From Halonatronum saccharophilum DSM 13868 (GTDB lineage: Bacteria; Bacillota; Halanaerobiia; Halobacteroidales; Halobacteroidaceae), in the NCBI RefSeq assembly GCF_000517025.1, contig NZ_KI912095.1:290888-354887 (forward strand): 64,000 nucleotides of DNA, written 5' to 3'. A program made the position numbers and the translations under genes. This document shows positions 28,401-35,874 of this stretch, piece after piece. The number at the start of each line of letters is the position of its first letter. The first letter of the stretch is position 1. The notes beneath the pieces are model-generated. The model searched no databases, was not told the origin of the DNA, and was given only the letters and a program-made list of their open reading frames with translations.

Positions 28401-29756
28401 TGCATACAAAATAGCTATTCCTGTGCCAACTAACCCTAGGGGGGTTAACAACATCATTATAGCGCTAGCAACAGTAGCTATAACTGCAACAGTTCCAGCC
28501 AATCTAGCAGCAAACAAGATTACCGTCTTTATCGCTTCTTGATTCTCTTGTACCAATTGTCCTGTAGCGTTGGCCCATTCCTTTAATCTATCAATTATCA
28601 TTAATACCTCTTCTTCAAAGGCTGAACCAAAAGCTCTAGCATTATTGATTACAATCTGCCTTAATTGATTAGCTTGATGATAAATATTATCTACTGCTCT
28701 TTGATGTGCTTCATCCATAGATCCTGTAGAGTCTGCAACATCATTAATTATCTCTTCAAATTGTTCATAGTTTTGGATAGCAGGTGTTATTGCTCTTGCT
28801 GCCTGTTCGCCAAAACCTATTGCTTGCAATCTTGCTTGTTGTTCTTCTGTAGAATAATCTCTTAGAGCTTCGCTCATCTCTTCCATAACTGCAGGAAGTC
28901 CCCTAAATTCTCCAACTTCATCAAAAACATTTATCCCTAACTCATCTGATATATCACTTGCTCTTGAAGATAATTCATCAAAAGCCCTAGCAAGTGATGT
29001 GCTAGCTTGATCAGCACTTTGGCCTTGTTGGGTCAAGAAAGCAAGAGATCCATATACGTTAGCCAACTCTTCATCTAACCTAGCAGCAGATGGAATCAAC
29101 TTACCCATATTACTAGCCAACTGCTCATAAGTGATAATACCATTCTTAACAGTATTAAATTGAATATCATAAACATCATTTAACTCTGTTATAGACATTC
29201 CATAAGCATTAATAGTCGATATACCAGCTCTAACTGCAGTATTAACTTGGGTTTGGCCCGCTTGGGCTGCCTTGGTAGCCTGTTCTAATACACCTAAAGA
29301 ATTACCAGCTGATACACCTGCACTTACTACATCATATAACCCTTGGCTTAACTCTACAGCTGATTTACCCGTTTGATTAGATAAGGACATTAAACCTTCT
29401 TCATATTGCTTTAGCTCTTCTCTAGATAGATTAAGTAGAGTATTAACATTAGATAATTCCCTCTCCAAATCAGCATAAAGCTTTATTGGGATTGAATTCT
29501 TAGCTACTATAATGCTAAATAGGGCCAATGCTGAATTACGAACAGTCTTTAAAGCATTATTAACCTTCATCCAAGACTTACGCATCTTCTCAATAGAAGC
29601 CATCATCTTACGGCTTTGGGCTTCGACAGATCTAGCTAAACCCCTCATTTCTCTATCAAGACCTCTTACAGATCTAACTGTAGCATCAAATCCCTTTAGA
29701 TCCTCTCTAGCCCTGATAAGCATATCTAAAACAGCTGCTCTATTCATTATCTCCAC
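25443..29756 (-). CDS. tail tape measure protein
   Basis: The 1437-residue protein has the TP901-type tape-measure start: YADLERELSNVNTLLNLSREEL, LSNQTGKSAVELSQGLYDVVSAG, AQAGQTQVNTAVRAGISTINAYG. Hydrophobic segments follow (TVILFAARLAGTVAVIATVASAIMMLL; AVALAAGLGIGMFTG), then long helical stretches. At about 1.5 angstrom per residue it predicts a tail near 210 nm. It starts 4 bp past the stop of the frameshifted tail chaperone. Its last 30 residues, NIDNLYGENQTELFDRFLEW onwards, are duplicated at the start of the 32217-32483 gene. Confidence 0.92.
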   Translation of the reverse strand: MEIMNRAAVLDMLIRAREDLKGFDATVRSVRGLDREMRGLARSVEAQSRKMMASIEKMRKSWMKVNNALKTVRNSALALFSIIVAKNSIPIKLYADLERELSNVNTLLNLSREELKQYEEGLMSLSNQTGKSAVELSQGLYDVVSAGVSAGNSLGVLEQATKAAQAGQTQVNTAVRAGISTINAYGMSITELNDVYDIQFNTVKNGIITYEQLASNMGKLIPSAARLDEELANVYGSLAFLTQQGQSADQASTSLARAFDELSSRASDISDELGINVFDEVGEFRGLPAVMEEMSEALRDYSTEEQQARLQAIGFGEQAARAITPAIQNYEQFEEIINDVADSTGSMDEAHQRAVDNIYHQANQLRQIVINNARAFGSAFEEEVLMIIDRLKEWANATGQLVQENQEAIKTVILFAARLAGTVAVIATVASAIMMLLTPLGLVGTGIAILYASWRLNLFGMREITQEVIDDIKAIWESFKESNIAQLVIEFVGETWEAIQEGDLTTILQQATKLAIGLKLTSGAIAGFKSALIGASALFGKAVSPYTLAAVSLAVHLREAQGEEDFRAFGANMAVALAAGLGIGMFTGSPHAGALAFTVVLNLRIGERIDDKINEIRDNMARNIETSGFRMEMQHYNNTMREVMPWRYREYEVGGYTGDDIPINEVAGVVHGGEWVAPAWMVQDSGYGSIIQELERKRQGFKDGGYVGSNLSTLQDSGLDNTALYGILENLAKIAHDTEEFAEIVNVIASVNDLKVGFEEQINKIQSEAKEIEEEHLNLLDEIKNGQDNQTQTLAQELSNLASNFSGFASQMQQATGNESWGLANNLLGSAQQGYQGFQAAKGASSALGMASGALGVAGAGVMAYNAISSWSDRRNQAERDKFDEANELAREQVEIMKRISQNTAQTANNIIKMTASHSTMSNIRTGEDFLEGHLKLVKENRPDFIDEISVYTNRSRDYWSSKSETGHYGIHDFLETAGYDMSRWSDVDSMSFDELKEFNKVVQDVTDEEIRKVAVDVAGTSSRLRDRHTDHNFDEFQEQLDEYVQMVKDLEEASQTFQQSVRYESFESVEWVEESAALEQYREQLEQLYVTAGRDPNDYAEDIESKIEQYAEDFEDGGKRIVVAMQDVRSSFVDSFADGSSLFESFAIGIGQSFTTLSRDISQIMYDNVIGEEDGLDDRFNVLFGEAADSLAKYGGDNPVTHIDDFFADSNEYDSLLKDMETLREETETMDILWDSIREDMEEIGYTSDEIDLVIPLTEAERQARELADTVSNSLSSAMRTGFESGSYYDFTRSMGQSIYDEITNSMFNAFADSQVYQEMFSDYFDFDSEEFQKEIEGMNDQEVFELMMERDKDLREQIKSWGYAIDQDRVPQGEESSNNGGSDYYSGASVSGEEATIINQKFIFAPNIDNLYGENQTELFDRFLEWKEEQEEKQA

Positions 29757-29759
29757 CTC

Positions 29760-30385
29760 CTACTTATTATTTTTAGGTTTGTTCTCCTCTATAGCTTGGT
29801 TCATACACCCTATAATCAAATTAATCCTATCCATCATAAGGGCAGGGTGATTATCATAGCCAAGAGAATCCCCATAAGGCAAAAATTTAAGCTCCCACTT
29901 CCCATTGAAGGTAGTAGTACACTTATAACCAACCTCTTGGATCTCTTCAATTAACAGTTGGCCCTTTCTATCACGCCTCCCCTGCCCTTTTATAAATGCT
30001 CTGCAAACTTCAAGAACTTCTTTTCTCTCTAGTTTTTTTCTTCCTCGTCCTCTTTTTCAGGCTTAAGGTTATTAATCTCAATAACTTCCTCCACAAATTC
30101 CTCAATCAAATCAGCTAACTCATAATTCTCTTTAATAGTATGGAAGTTAATATCTTCTCCTGCTGACCAATCGGTGATTAACTTGTTGGCAAGCCATAGA
30201 ACTTCATCCGTCTGCTCACTTTGATTCATCTTTAGCCTAGTCTCTTTATTCTTACCTAATACGATTTCATCATCTAATCGTAAGCTTTTAAACCTTCTTC
30301 TTTGGCCAAGATTAAGCCATCTTCTCCCTTCAACAAACCTTCCATCTTCTCTTTCTACTCTAATCTTTTCATCAATCCTTGCCAT
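29760..30385 (-). CDS. tail assembly chaperone, -1 frameshift product (gpGT-like)
   Basis: The downstream frame has no start of its own but stays open from the upstream chaperone to TAG at 29760-29762, just before the tape measure gene. A slippery heptamer A AAA AAC (30032-30038, minus strand) overlaps the last sense codons of the short form. Slipping back one base gives KKLERKEVLEVCRAF and about 90 extra residues ending in IEENKPKNNK. A -1 frameshift between two tail chaperone genes upstream of the tape measure is a widely conserved feature of long-tailed phages. The frame and heptamer are seen directly; usage is inferred. Confidence 0.8.
30029..30385 (-). CDS. tail assembly chaperone, short form (gpG-like)
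   Basis: 118 residues, from the ATG at 30385 that follows GAGGAGATG; the longer frame to 30481 would overlap the tail tube gene and lacks a better site. The product (ARIDEKIRVEREDGRFVEGRRW, then an acidic tail EKEDEEEKN) sits between the tail tube and tape measure genes, the invariant position of gpG-type chaperones that coat the tape measure during tail assembly. The C-terminal Lys-Asn codons form the slippery site for the long form. Confidence 0.8.
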   Translation of the reverse strand: MARIDEKIRVEREDGRFVEGRRWLNLGQRRRFKSLRLDDEIVLGKNKETRLKMNQSEQTDEVLWLANKLITDWSAGEDINFHTIKENYELADLIEEFVEEVIEINNLKPEKEDEEEKN

Positions 30386-30458
30386 ATAAATCATCTCCTC
30401 TATAATTTTTATAATTAAAAATAAAAAGACGACCATTTTAAAGCCGCCTTTATCACCA

Positions 30459-31403
30459 CTAATATTTATCTTCCTTATCACTTATAATTTCCACCTTAAC
30501 AGGTGTTCCTTCTACCCTGTCATATAAAACATTAGCATCTAAAGATACTGTGATGTCATCTGGTCCACTTATTGGAGCGTCAATATCATTTATCTTAATC
30601 TTTGGATAATAAAAAGTTATCTCATCAGTAAGATTAAGTTTTAAGTCTAAGTACTCCCCATCCTTTAATCTAGCTTTATTGACCAAGAACTCATCCTTAT
30701 TAAAGTCTGTACTAGTCTGTAGGCTAGAGCTACTAGATTGAGCTCTTAAATTCCTTCTATACCTACTATTAATCGGGAAATCATCAGCTTTAATGTTATT
30801 ATTGTGATCATAACTAAACTCATTAAGATCTCCTGTTATATCAATATCCTCTAACTTAACAGTAGTATCTAAAGCAATAAGCCTATCATCCATCACCTCA
30901 CTTAAACCGCCCAACTCCAGCTCCCCATCCACTTCATTACCTTTAATTCCTAAAATAGAAGCTGTAGCAGTAATATAAGCCTTGCTAGTAACAGATAAAG
31001 ACAACTGATTAATCCTACACCCACTGTAAACTTCATAATAATCTTCATCAGCTAGTTCTTTGATTATAGTTGCCCACCTTTTTAACTGCTTGGCAACTGT
31101 AAAGGTATGTCTATACCCTTCGCCTTCAACAACTGGCTCTTCCTTCTCTTCAAAACCTGCTAACAAAAGAAGATAAGGTAGTGTATCCTTAGTTAGCTCT
31201 AAACTAATATCTCCACCTACATCTTCACTTACTACTGCCTCATCCTCTGTGAATCTATTACCAGTCAACGCATCACTGGTTATAGAATCCACGTTGGTCT
31301 TTAAATTATTTGAAGTAGCAAGTAATTTGACCAGCTGAGCAGCTTCTGTATCTTTATCAGTCTGAAGACCGATATAAGTACTACTATTTTCACCTATAGC
31401 CAT
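30459..31403 (-). CDS. major tail tube protein
   Basis: 314 residues with tail-tube style: AIGENSSTYIGLQTDKDTEA at the N-terminus, an insertion-rich beta structure (VGGDISLELTKDTLPYLLLL, RINQLSLSVTSKAYITATAS) and a C-terminal strand block. Its place before the frameshifted chaperone and tape measure supports the call. ATG follows AGGGAGGTTGAAATAAG. It polymerises into the tail tube around the tape measure; there is no sheath gene, consistent with a siphovirus. Confidence 0.82.
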   Translation of the reverse strand: MAIGENSSTYIGLQTDKDTEAAQLVKLLATSNNLKTNVDSITSDALTGNRFTEDEAVVSEDVGGDISLELTKDTLPYLLLLAGFEEKEEPVVEGEGYRHTFTVAKQLKRWATIIKELADEDYYEVYSGCRINQLSLSVTSKAYITATASILGIKGNEVDGELELGGLSEVMDDRLIALDTTVKLEDIDITGDLNEFSYDHNNNIKADDFPINSRYRRNLRAQSSSSSLQTSTDFNKDEFLVNKARLKDGEYLDLKLNLTDEITFYYPKIKINDIDAPISGPDDITVSLDANVLYDRVEGTPVKVEIISDKEDKY

Positions 31404-31404
31404 C

Positions 31405-31806
31405 TTATTTCAACCTCCCTTTTATAGTTATTTGTCCTATATGTTCTATATTATCTGATTGTGATCTATCAAGATACTTAACTCCTATCTCAAAAGAAAG
31501 AACAGAACGATTAAGGTTCCCGCTCTGCCTTAAAGTATCTATTAAGTTCTCAACCTTAATTATAAACTGAGTCATATCTCTGTTAACGTCAGCCTTTTCT
31601 AAATAATAAAGGGCCAACTCAAAATACTCATCCTTGGTAGTCTGCCTTAATTGTCTACTCTCTTCATGTTGGCCCTCAGGCTCTATACATAAAGCTGGAT
31701 AATCTTCAGCTATAAAGTGAGTGTATCTAGTTTTTTTACTATATTTAATCTGGGTACTACCTTTTATAATAGACTCAGATTCCTTCATTACATTAACTAA
31801 CCCCAT
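31405..31806 (-). CDS. tail completion / minor tail component
   Basis: About 133 residues. I chose the ATG at 31806 after GAGGTGGAGTG; it overlaps the end of the upstream gene by 14 bp. The composition is mixed alpha/beta (FELALYYLEKADVNRDMTQFIIKVENLI, LSFEIGVKYLDRSQSDNIEHIGQITIKG), typical of tail terminator or completion proteins found just before the tail tube gene. There is no decisive motif; the role is by position. Confidence 0.5.
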   Translation of the reverse strand: MGLVNVMKESESIIKGSTQIKYSKKTRYTHFIAEDYPALCIEPEGQHEESRQLRQTTKDEYFELALYYLEKADVNRDMTQFIIKVENLIDTLRQSGNLNRSVLSFEIGVKYLDRSQSDNIEHIGQITIKGRLK

Positions 31807-32191
31807 CACTCCACCTCACTTCCAAAGTAACTACCCCTTGCCAAGCATTTAACTTTTCATTCCAACTAGCTTCTAGCATACTTCTTAACTCCACTAGATA
31901 TGTCTTTATATTCCCATTAGATAGATCTGCTTCGTCAAGGAGCTTAACCACTCTCTCTTGAAGGTCTTTGGCCCTTAGATCCCCTTGTTTTTTATCAGAT
32001 GAATATAAGTTGATGAAGATTAAATCTTTAAATTTACCTTTTCTACCCTTGTACTTGTTAATCTCATTAAACTGAATAGTAGCACCATAAAGCAACTTGC
32101 TTATTTCCTTCTCTCTACTATGCCTATCTACCTTCTGTAGTATATCTATAGTCGATAACTCTTTTTTTAACCTATTGAATATACTTAACAC
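31793..32191 (-). CDS. putative tail terminator-like protein
   Basis: 132 residues starting at a GTG after GGCGGTGATTCTAT. LFNRLKKEL-like N-terminal helix, then strands around FKDLIFINLYSSDKKQGDLRAKDLQERVVKLLDEADL and VVTLEVRWSDG. Position between the gp10-like gene and the tail tube gene suggests a head-tail or tail terminator component. It overlaps the next gene by 14 bp. Function by synteny only. Confidence 0.45.
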   Translation of the reverse strand: MLSIFNRLKKELSTIDILQKVDRHSREKEISKLLYGATIQFNEINKYKGRKGKFKDLIFINLYSSDKKQGDLRAKDLQERVVKLLDEADLSNGNIKTYLVELRSMLEASWNEKLNAWQGVVTLEVRWSDGVS

Positions 32192-32216
32192 ATAGAATCA
32201 CCGCCTTTCTGACTTC

Positions 32217-32483
32217 CTAAAGCTTTTTATTAGCATGGAAGTAATGAAGTAAATCAGGCAATTTCAAGGCAAGTTTATGAGTTTCTTTAAAAGTCATATC
32301 TTCGTCTCTAAACAAATCGAATATCCTTTTTAGAAGCTCATCTTCTTGCCGAGTTAAAGAAAATTTTTCTCTATAACTTTTTTCTTTTCCTTCCTGTTCT
32401 TCTTTCCACTTTAAAAATCTATCAAATAATTCTGTTTGACTCTCTCCGTATAAATTGTTGATATTCGGTTCGAACGCTCTCAT
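32217..32483 (-). CDS. small protein sharing its N-terminus with the tape measure C-terminus
   Basis: About 88 residues, ATG at 32483 after GGGGGTGAAAG. Residues 3-30 (FEPNINNLYGESQTELFDRF, then LKWKEEQE) match the last 30 residues of the tape measure protein almost exactly, and the DNA is nearly identical over about 65 bp. The remainder is a helical, charged segment (YREKFSLTRQEDELLKRIFDLF). The shared tail may be a common docking peptide for another tail protein, or the trace of a recombination event. No known domain. Confidence 0.5.
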   Translation of the reverse strand: MRAFEPNINNLYGESQTELFDRFLKWKEEQEGKEKSYREKFSLTRQEDELLKRIFDLFRDEDMTFKETHKLALKLPDLLHYFHANKKL

Positions 32484-32507
32484 ATCTTTCACCCCCTTTT
32501 TTTAGTG

Positions 32508-32804
32508 TTAGGGCGAATTAATAACCCCTTTTTCTTTCAAGAAACTTTCTTCCAATTCTAAAACTTTAGAAACTACTTGATAGTCAAGCCCATCTATACC
32601 TTTTTCGGCGGCTTTTCTTAGAATACAACCAACCATTTCATCACTTTCTATTGTTGGCACATCTTCATCTTCGATATGAAGAACGTACTCTTGTTCATCA
32701 ACAATAATGTCTTTAGATTCTGAATCATAACTCAACACTACACTTTGGCCTTCGTAAAGTATCTCACCACTAGAATCACCTTTTTTAGTTAAAGTTAACT
32801 TCAA
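32508..32804 (-). CDS. unknown structural-operon protein
   Basis: 98 residues from a TTG at 32804 that overlaps the previous stop as TTGA, spaced 8 bases from TAGGAGGTGG. The first half forms strands (KLTLTKKGDSSGEILYEGQSVVLSYD, KDIIVDEQEYVLHIED), the second a helix (MVGCILRKAAEKGIDGL). No family recognised. Location inside the connector/tail-completion block suggests a minor virion or assembly protein. Confidence 0.45.
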   Translation of the reverse strand: MKLTLTKKGDSSGEILYEGQSVVLSYDSESKDIIVDEQEYVLHIEDEDVPTIESDEMVGCILRKAAEKGIDGLDYQVVSKVLELEESFLKEKGVINSP

Positions 32805-33199
32805 TAAAACCACCTCCTACCCCATCCTATATTTCCTAATTCCCTTTGCAGAAATTTAATGATCTTAGGTTCAGCCCTATAGAAAGCTATCTCTGTAAAT
32901 TTGTAGGCTTTGATTCTGTCTGTTCCTTCATCTAGATATTTAATATAATGGGTATTTGAATAGACTCGCCCTACAACTTCTCCTAAAAACATCTTCTCAA
33001 CTGTGCTATGAATATTCATTTTCATATATCCAGTATCAATTAATCCCATATCAGTGATAACTACTTTTAGCTCGGCTTCCAGTATCATAGCGGCTCTTAG
33101 CATTATCCTATCTAGTTCATTTTCTATATCAGTCTTAACTTTTTCTAACTGTCTTATATTCCCCTTTAGATCTTCCCACTCCACCTCTATAAAACTCAT
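32801..33199 (-). CDS. HK97 gp10-like tail-completion protein
   Basis: 132 residues. The pattern of an N-terminal amphipathic helix, LRAAMILEAELKVVITDMGLIDTGYMKMNI, then VVGRVYSNTHYIKYLDEGT and a C-terminal helix is that of HK97-gp10/tail component proteins that connect head and tail; the 'DTGxMxxNI' and 'Y..YLEEGT'-like motifs are visible. ATG follows AGGATAAG. The neighbouring genes are connector proteins, in agreement. Confidence 0.72.
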   Translation of the reverse strand: MSFIEVEWEDLKGNIRQLEKVKTDIENELDRIMLRAAMILEAELKVVITDMGLIDTGYMKMNIHSTVEKMFLGEVVGRVYSNTHYIKYLDEGTDRIKAYKFTEIAFYRAEPKIIKFLQRELGNIGWGRRWFY

Positions 33200-33200
33200 A

Positions 33201-33509
33201 TCAACTTATCCTGACCAAATTACAAATAGTCTCTCTTCGGGCCAACCTCGGCAGTCCTATAATCTTGAATTCCTTACCTATTAGATCACCTTCTCTTAAC
33301 TTATCGGTAAGTTGGCCCTTCATAGTTGCCTTACCAGATAACTGTGGACCACCTTCCCCGCCAGAGTAATTGACCCTCTCCTCTATGCTGCAATGATATT
33401 CTTCAAAGACAACTTCTTGAATATCATCATTGGGATCTGGATAAGATGTTGGCCCGTCATTTTGTTCTATATCTTTGGCCCTTGTAACTTCAACCACTCT
33501 ATCATACAT
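33201..33509 (-). CDS. head-tail joining / head closure protein
   Basis: 102 residues. RVVEVTRAKDIEQNDGPTSYPD at the N-terminus and beta-rich remainder (EVVFEEYHCSIEERVNY, GDLIGKEFKIIGLPRLARRETICNLV) fit small head-closure (gp16/stopper-like) proteins. It lies 2 bp before the gp10-like gene. Assigned by size, strand content and position. Confidence 0.5.
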   Translation of the reverse strand: MYDRVVEVTRAKDIEQNDGPTSYPDPNDDIQEVVFEEYHCSIEERVNYSGGEGGPQLSGKATMKGQLTDKLREGDLIGKEFKIIGLPRLARRETICNLVRIS

Positions 33510-33519
33510 AGTACCACTC

Positions 33520-33867
33520 CTAAATGGTTTGAACTACCATTTCGTCATCATCTTCTATCTCCTCTTCATCCAAATAAGACTCCATTACCTTAGCAAAATC
33601 AATCGGGATTCCATCTTCATTTAAAGCATAATCAATACTTATATCATTCTCCTTTTGCTTTCCTGCTCCAGGTATCTTTGACCATTGATACTCTACCCAT
33701 TGGGCTGCTAAAAGTTTAAGTTCTGCATCAGGCTCTGAATTATCAGTTCCCTTGGCTATCTTTTGGTTAACCCCATCAATTATAATCTGGAGCTTACCTT
33801 CAAAGGAGTCCGTATTGATATAATTCAAGTAAGTTTTAGCAAACTCTAAGTCTATATATTTAGGCAT
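33520..33867 (-). CDS. head-tail connector (gp6/gp15-like)
   Basis: About 115 residues from the ATG at 33867 after AGAAGGTGAATAAT. YIDLEFAKTYLNYINTDSFEGKLQIIIDGVNQKIAKGT is the alpha-helical connector signature (start of a helix followed by i..a...i..yc). The acidic tail (DEEEIEDDDEMVV) is unusual. The first connector after the capsid gene in a standard order. Confidence 0.65.
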   Translation of the reverse strand: MPKYIDLEFAKTYLNYINTDSFEGKLQIIIDGVNQKIAKGTDNSEPDAELKLLAAQWVEYQWSKIPGAGKQKENDISIDYALNEDGIPIDFAKVMESYLDEEEIEDDDEMVVQTI

Positions 33868-33868
33868 A

Positions 33869-34147
33869 TTATTCACCTTCTAACTCTGTCTTTTTATCCT
33901 TTAAAGAACTTAGAACCCCTTTCCTTTTACTACCTGCTTTCTCTTCTTCAAACCACTTCTTCAATTGCTCTAAATCATCACACTCATCAATCAAAGGTCT
34001 AATCTCCTCTATAGTTAAATCACTTAGCTTGAAAGAATCTCCTTTATCATCAGCCTCAGGAGTTGTTCCACCTTTCTTGCTAGTAGGAAGTTCTTCTCCT
34101 GGTTTATACCATTGTCCATTAACCTTAGTCCACACTTTAGCTTTCAT
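33869..34147 (-). CDS. small protein after the capsid gene, function unknown
   Basis: 92 residues; ATG at 34147 follows AAGGAGGTTGAGA at ideal spacing, so the in-frame start at 34180 is rejected. AKVWTKVNGQWYKPGEELP resembles a short SH3/beta hairpin; the rest (FKLSDLTIEEIRPLIDECDDLEQLKKWFEEE) looks like a HeH/LEM or Rho-N type helical motif that often occurs in phage proteins located here. It overlaps the connector gene by a few bases or abuts it. Confidence 0.5.
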   Translation of the reverse strand: MKAKVWTKVNGQWYKPGEELPTSKKGGTTPEADDKGDSFKLSDLTIEEIRPLIDECDDLEQLKKWFEEEKAGSKRKGVLSSLKDKKTELEGE

Positions 34148-34217
34148 ATTCTCAACCTCCTTATAATATTTAAGGGCCAACTATCCGGTAATCCCGAACA
34201 GTTGCCACTAGCTTTAA

Positions 34218-35282
34218 CTATATAACTGTAGCAGTAAAGATATTATCAAAGTCACTCAAAACTGGAAATTGAATAGCAGCACCTTTCCACCATACCATTT
34301 CGGGTTCCGATGTTTCCCATTGCTTAATTGCAATCTTATCTTCTAAGGTTACAATATTATTTCCTTTAAGCTGCTCTACAGATTCAGTCCTTTGAGTTTC
34401 CCCAGGAGGATTGGATCCTAGAATAACAAACTTATCCTCTGCTAAAAATCTCTTCTTAGTCAATATTCCTCCTTTGCCTTCAACCCACCCATATTTATCA
34501 TAAGTTCCTATTCTAGGTAGTCCTAAGCCTTCAAGGTAATCATTTAACTGATCTAGAGTTAATCTCTTATGAGGGCTAATCTGGTCTCCATAATACTCTC
34601 TTCTTACATTCTTATTTCTAAGAATTAATCTTACAATTTTAGTAGAAGTTAAAGCCCAAGCACCCTCTAATCCTAACTCTTCAACCCATCTTAACATATC
34701 TTCGATAGGATCAGAGTTCTCTAAGTCATCCCACTTATCAACATCAGAAGTAATCTGAGCTTTATGGTCATCATCTAAAAGCAAATCTACAACCCTTTTA
34801 TAGCCTGTAGCCTCATCTAAAACAACCTTACCAGTAGATAAAGCCTCCATTCTCATAAACTCAATTTTATCCTTAATCGCCTTATATACCTTGGCAACTT
34901 CGCCCAACATCTGATCGGTAAAGATATCATTAATTAACCCTTTAGCATATTTAAAGTACAACCTCTCACTCATACTCATCTTAATCTTGATTGGATCCAT
35001 TCGCTCATAGATCTTCTCAGCAGATGCCTCTCTTCCCATTTTATGTGCCACTCCATCAAAAGCTTGAACATAAGCCATTGGCACTCTAGCTTGACCACCT
35101 TTAACAATCTCAATCTTATTGTCATCTTGGTCTACATTTGGGAATAAGTCATCACCCAAATACGGGCCAACTGGTTCAACCTTCATATAAGCATCTACAT
35201 TTTCCTGAGTAAAGATTGGCTCTCTTAACCCTGAAAGAGCAAATCTTTGTAAATCCATCTTCAACTTAAATTCATTCTTCAC
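34218..35282 (-). CDS. major capsid protein (phage capsid E-like, HK97 fold)
   Basis: About 354 residues. The N-terminus KMDLQRFALSGLREPIFTQ is followed by PYLGDDLFPNVDQDDNKIEIVKGGQARVPMAYVQAFDG, and later GKVVLDEATGYKRVVDLLL, WVEELGLEGAWALTSTKIVRLIL and a C-terminal DKIAIKQWETSEPEMVWWKG, the pattern of capsid protein E. I prefer the GTG at 35282 after AAGGGGTGGTAAAT. Downstream of scaffold and decoration genes in the usual head order. It assembles the icosahedral shell. Confidence 0.85.
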   Translation of the reverse strand: MKNEFKLKMDLQRFALSGLREPIFTQENVDAYMKVEPVGPYLGDDLFPNVDQDDNKIEIVKGGQARVPMAYVQAFDGVAHKMGREASAEKIYERMDPIKIKMSMSERLYFKYAKGLINDIFTDQMLGEVAKVYKAIKDKIEFMRMEALSTGKVVLDEATGYKRVVDLLLDDDHKAQITSDVDKWDDLENSDPIEDMLRWVEELGLEGAWALTSTKIVRLILRNKNVRREYYGDQISPHKRLTLDQLNDYLEGLGLPRIGTYDKYGWVEGKGGILTKKRFLAEDKFVILGSNPPGETQRTESVEQLKGNNIVTLEDKIAIKQWETSEPEMVWWKGAAIQFPVLSDFDNIFTATVI

Positions 35283-35307
35283 ATTTACCACCCCTTAACT
35301 ATTTTTG

Positions 35308-35859
35308 CTATCTATTTATCTTTCTAAAGGTAATCCCTTTAAGATCTTCTTTAGCATTATCATCCAATAAATCAATCATATCTTCAGCTACCACTCCAAC
35401 ATCAACCACAGCTTCTTGCTGGTCTTCATCTGCAAAATTACCAACCAACTCTAAATTATTTCTAAGCAAACCAATAGCAGTCTCACTTCCATCTGTGCCT
35501 TTAATAGCATCACCTTCAGATACAGTTACTGCAGAATCAACTGTAATGGCTTTTCCTTTATAGTCGACACCAGTAATATTAACCTCACTTTCTCCAATGC
35601 TAACCTTATCACCAACTACAAATGGAACTACAGGTACATCTAGCTCTAACTCTGTGATATCAGCCCCTGCATTTTTGACGTTGGCCCTGGTATATAGCCT
35701 AGCCTTTCCAGTCTCTTTGACCTCTCCTACTACAACTCCACACTCAATGACACTTACCTTAGGTAATAAATCAATATCAAAGGTCTTAGTCATAGCTGAA
35801 AGAACTGAATCACTTAAAATAAAAGCTTTAATTCTTGAATGTGCTCTTACTCTCTTCAT
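35308..35859 (-). CDS. putative capsid decoration protein
   Basis: 183 residues, strongly beta: KARLYTRANVKNAGADITELEL, VPFVVGDKVSIGESEVNITGVDY, GKAITVDSAVTVSEGDAIKG. Small beta proteins encoded between scaffold and capsid genes are usually head decoration proteins (lambda gpD/head-fibre analogues). The C-terminal part (VDVGVVAEDMIDLLDDNAKEDLK) is helical. Function from position and fold class; no exact family signature seen. Confidence 0.55.
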   Translation of the reverse strand: MKRVRAHSRIKAFILSDSVLSAMTKTFDIDLLPKVSVIECGVVVGEVKETGKARLYTRANVKNAGADITELELDVPVVPFVVGDKVSIGESEVNITGVDYKGKAITVDSAVTVSEGDAIKGTDGSETAIGLLRNNLELVGNFADEDQQEAVVDVGVVAEDMIDLLDDNAKEDLKGITFRKINR

Positions 35860-35874
35860 TAATTATCCCTCCTA

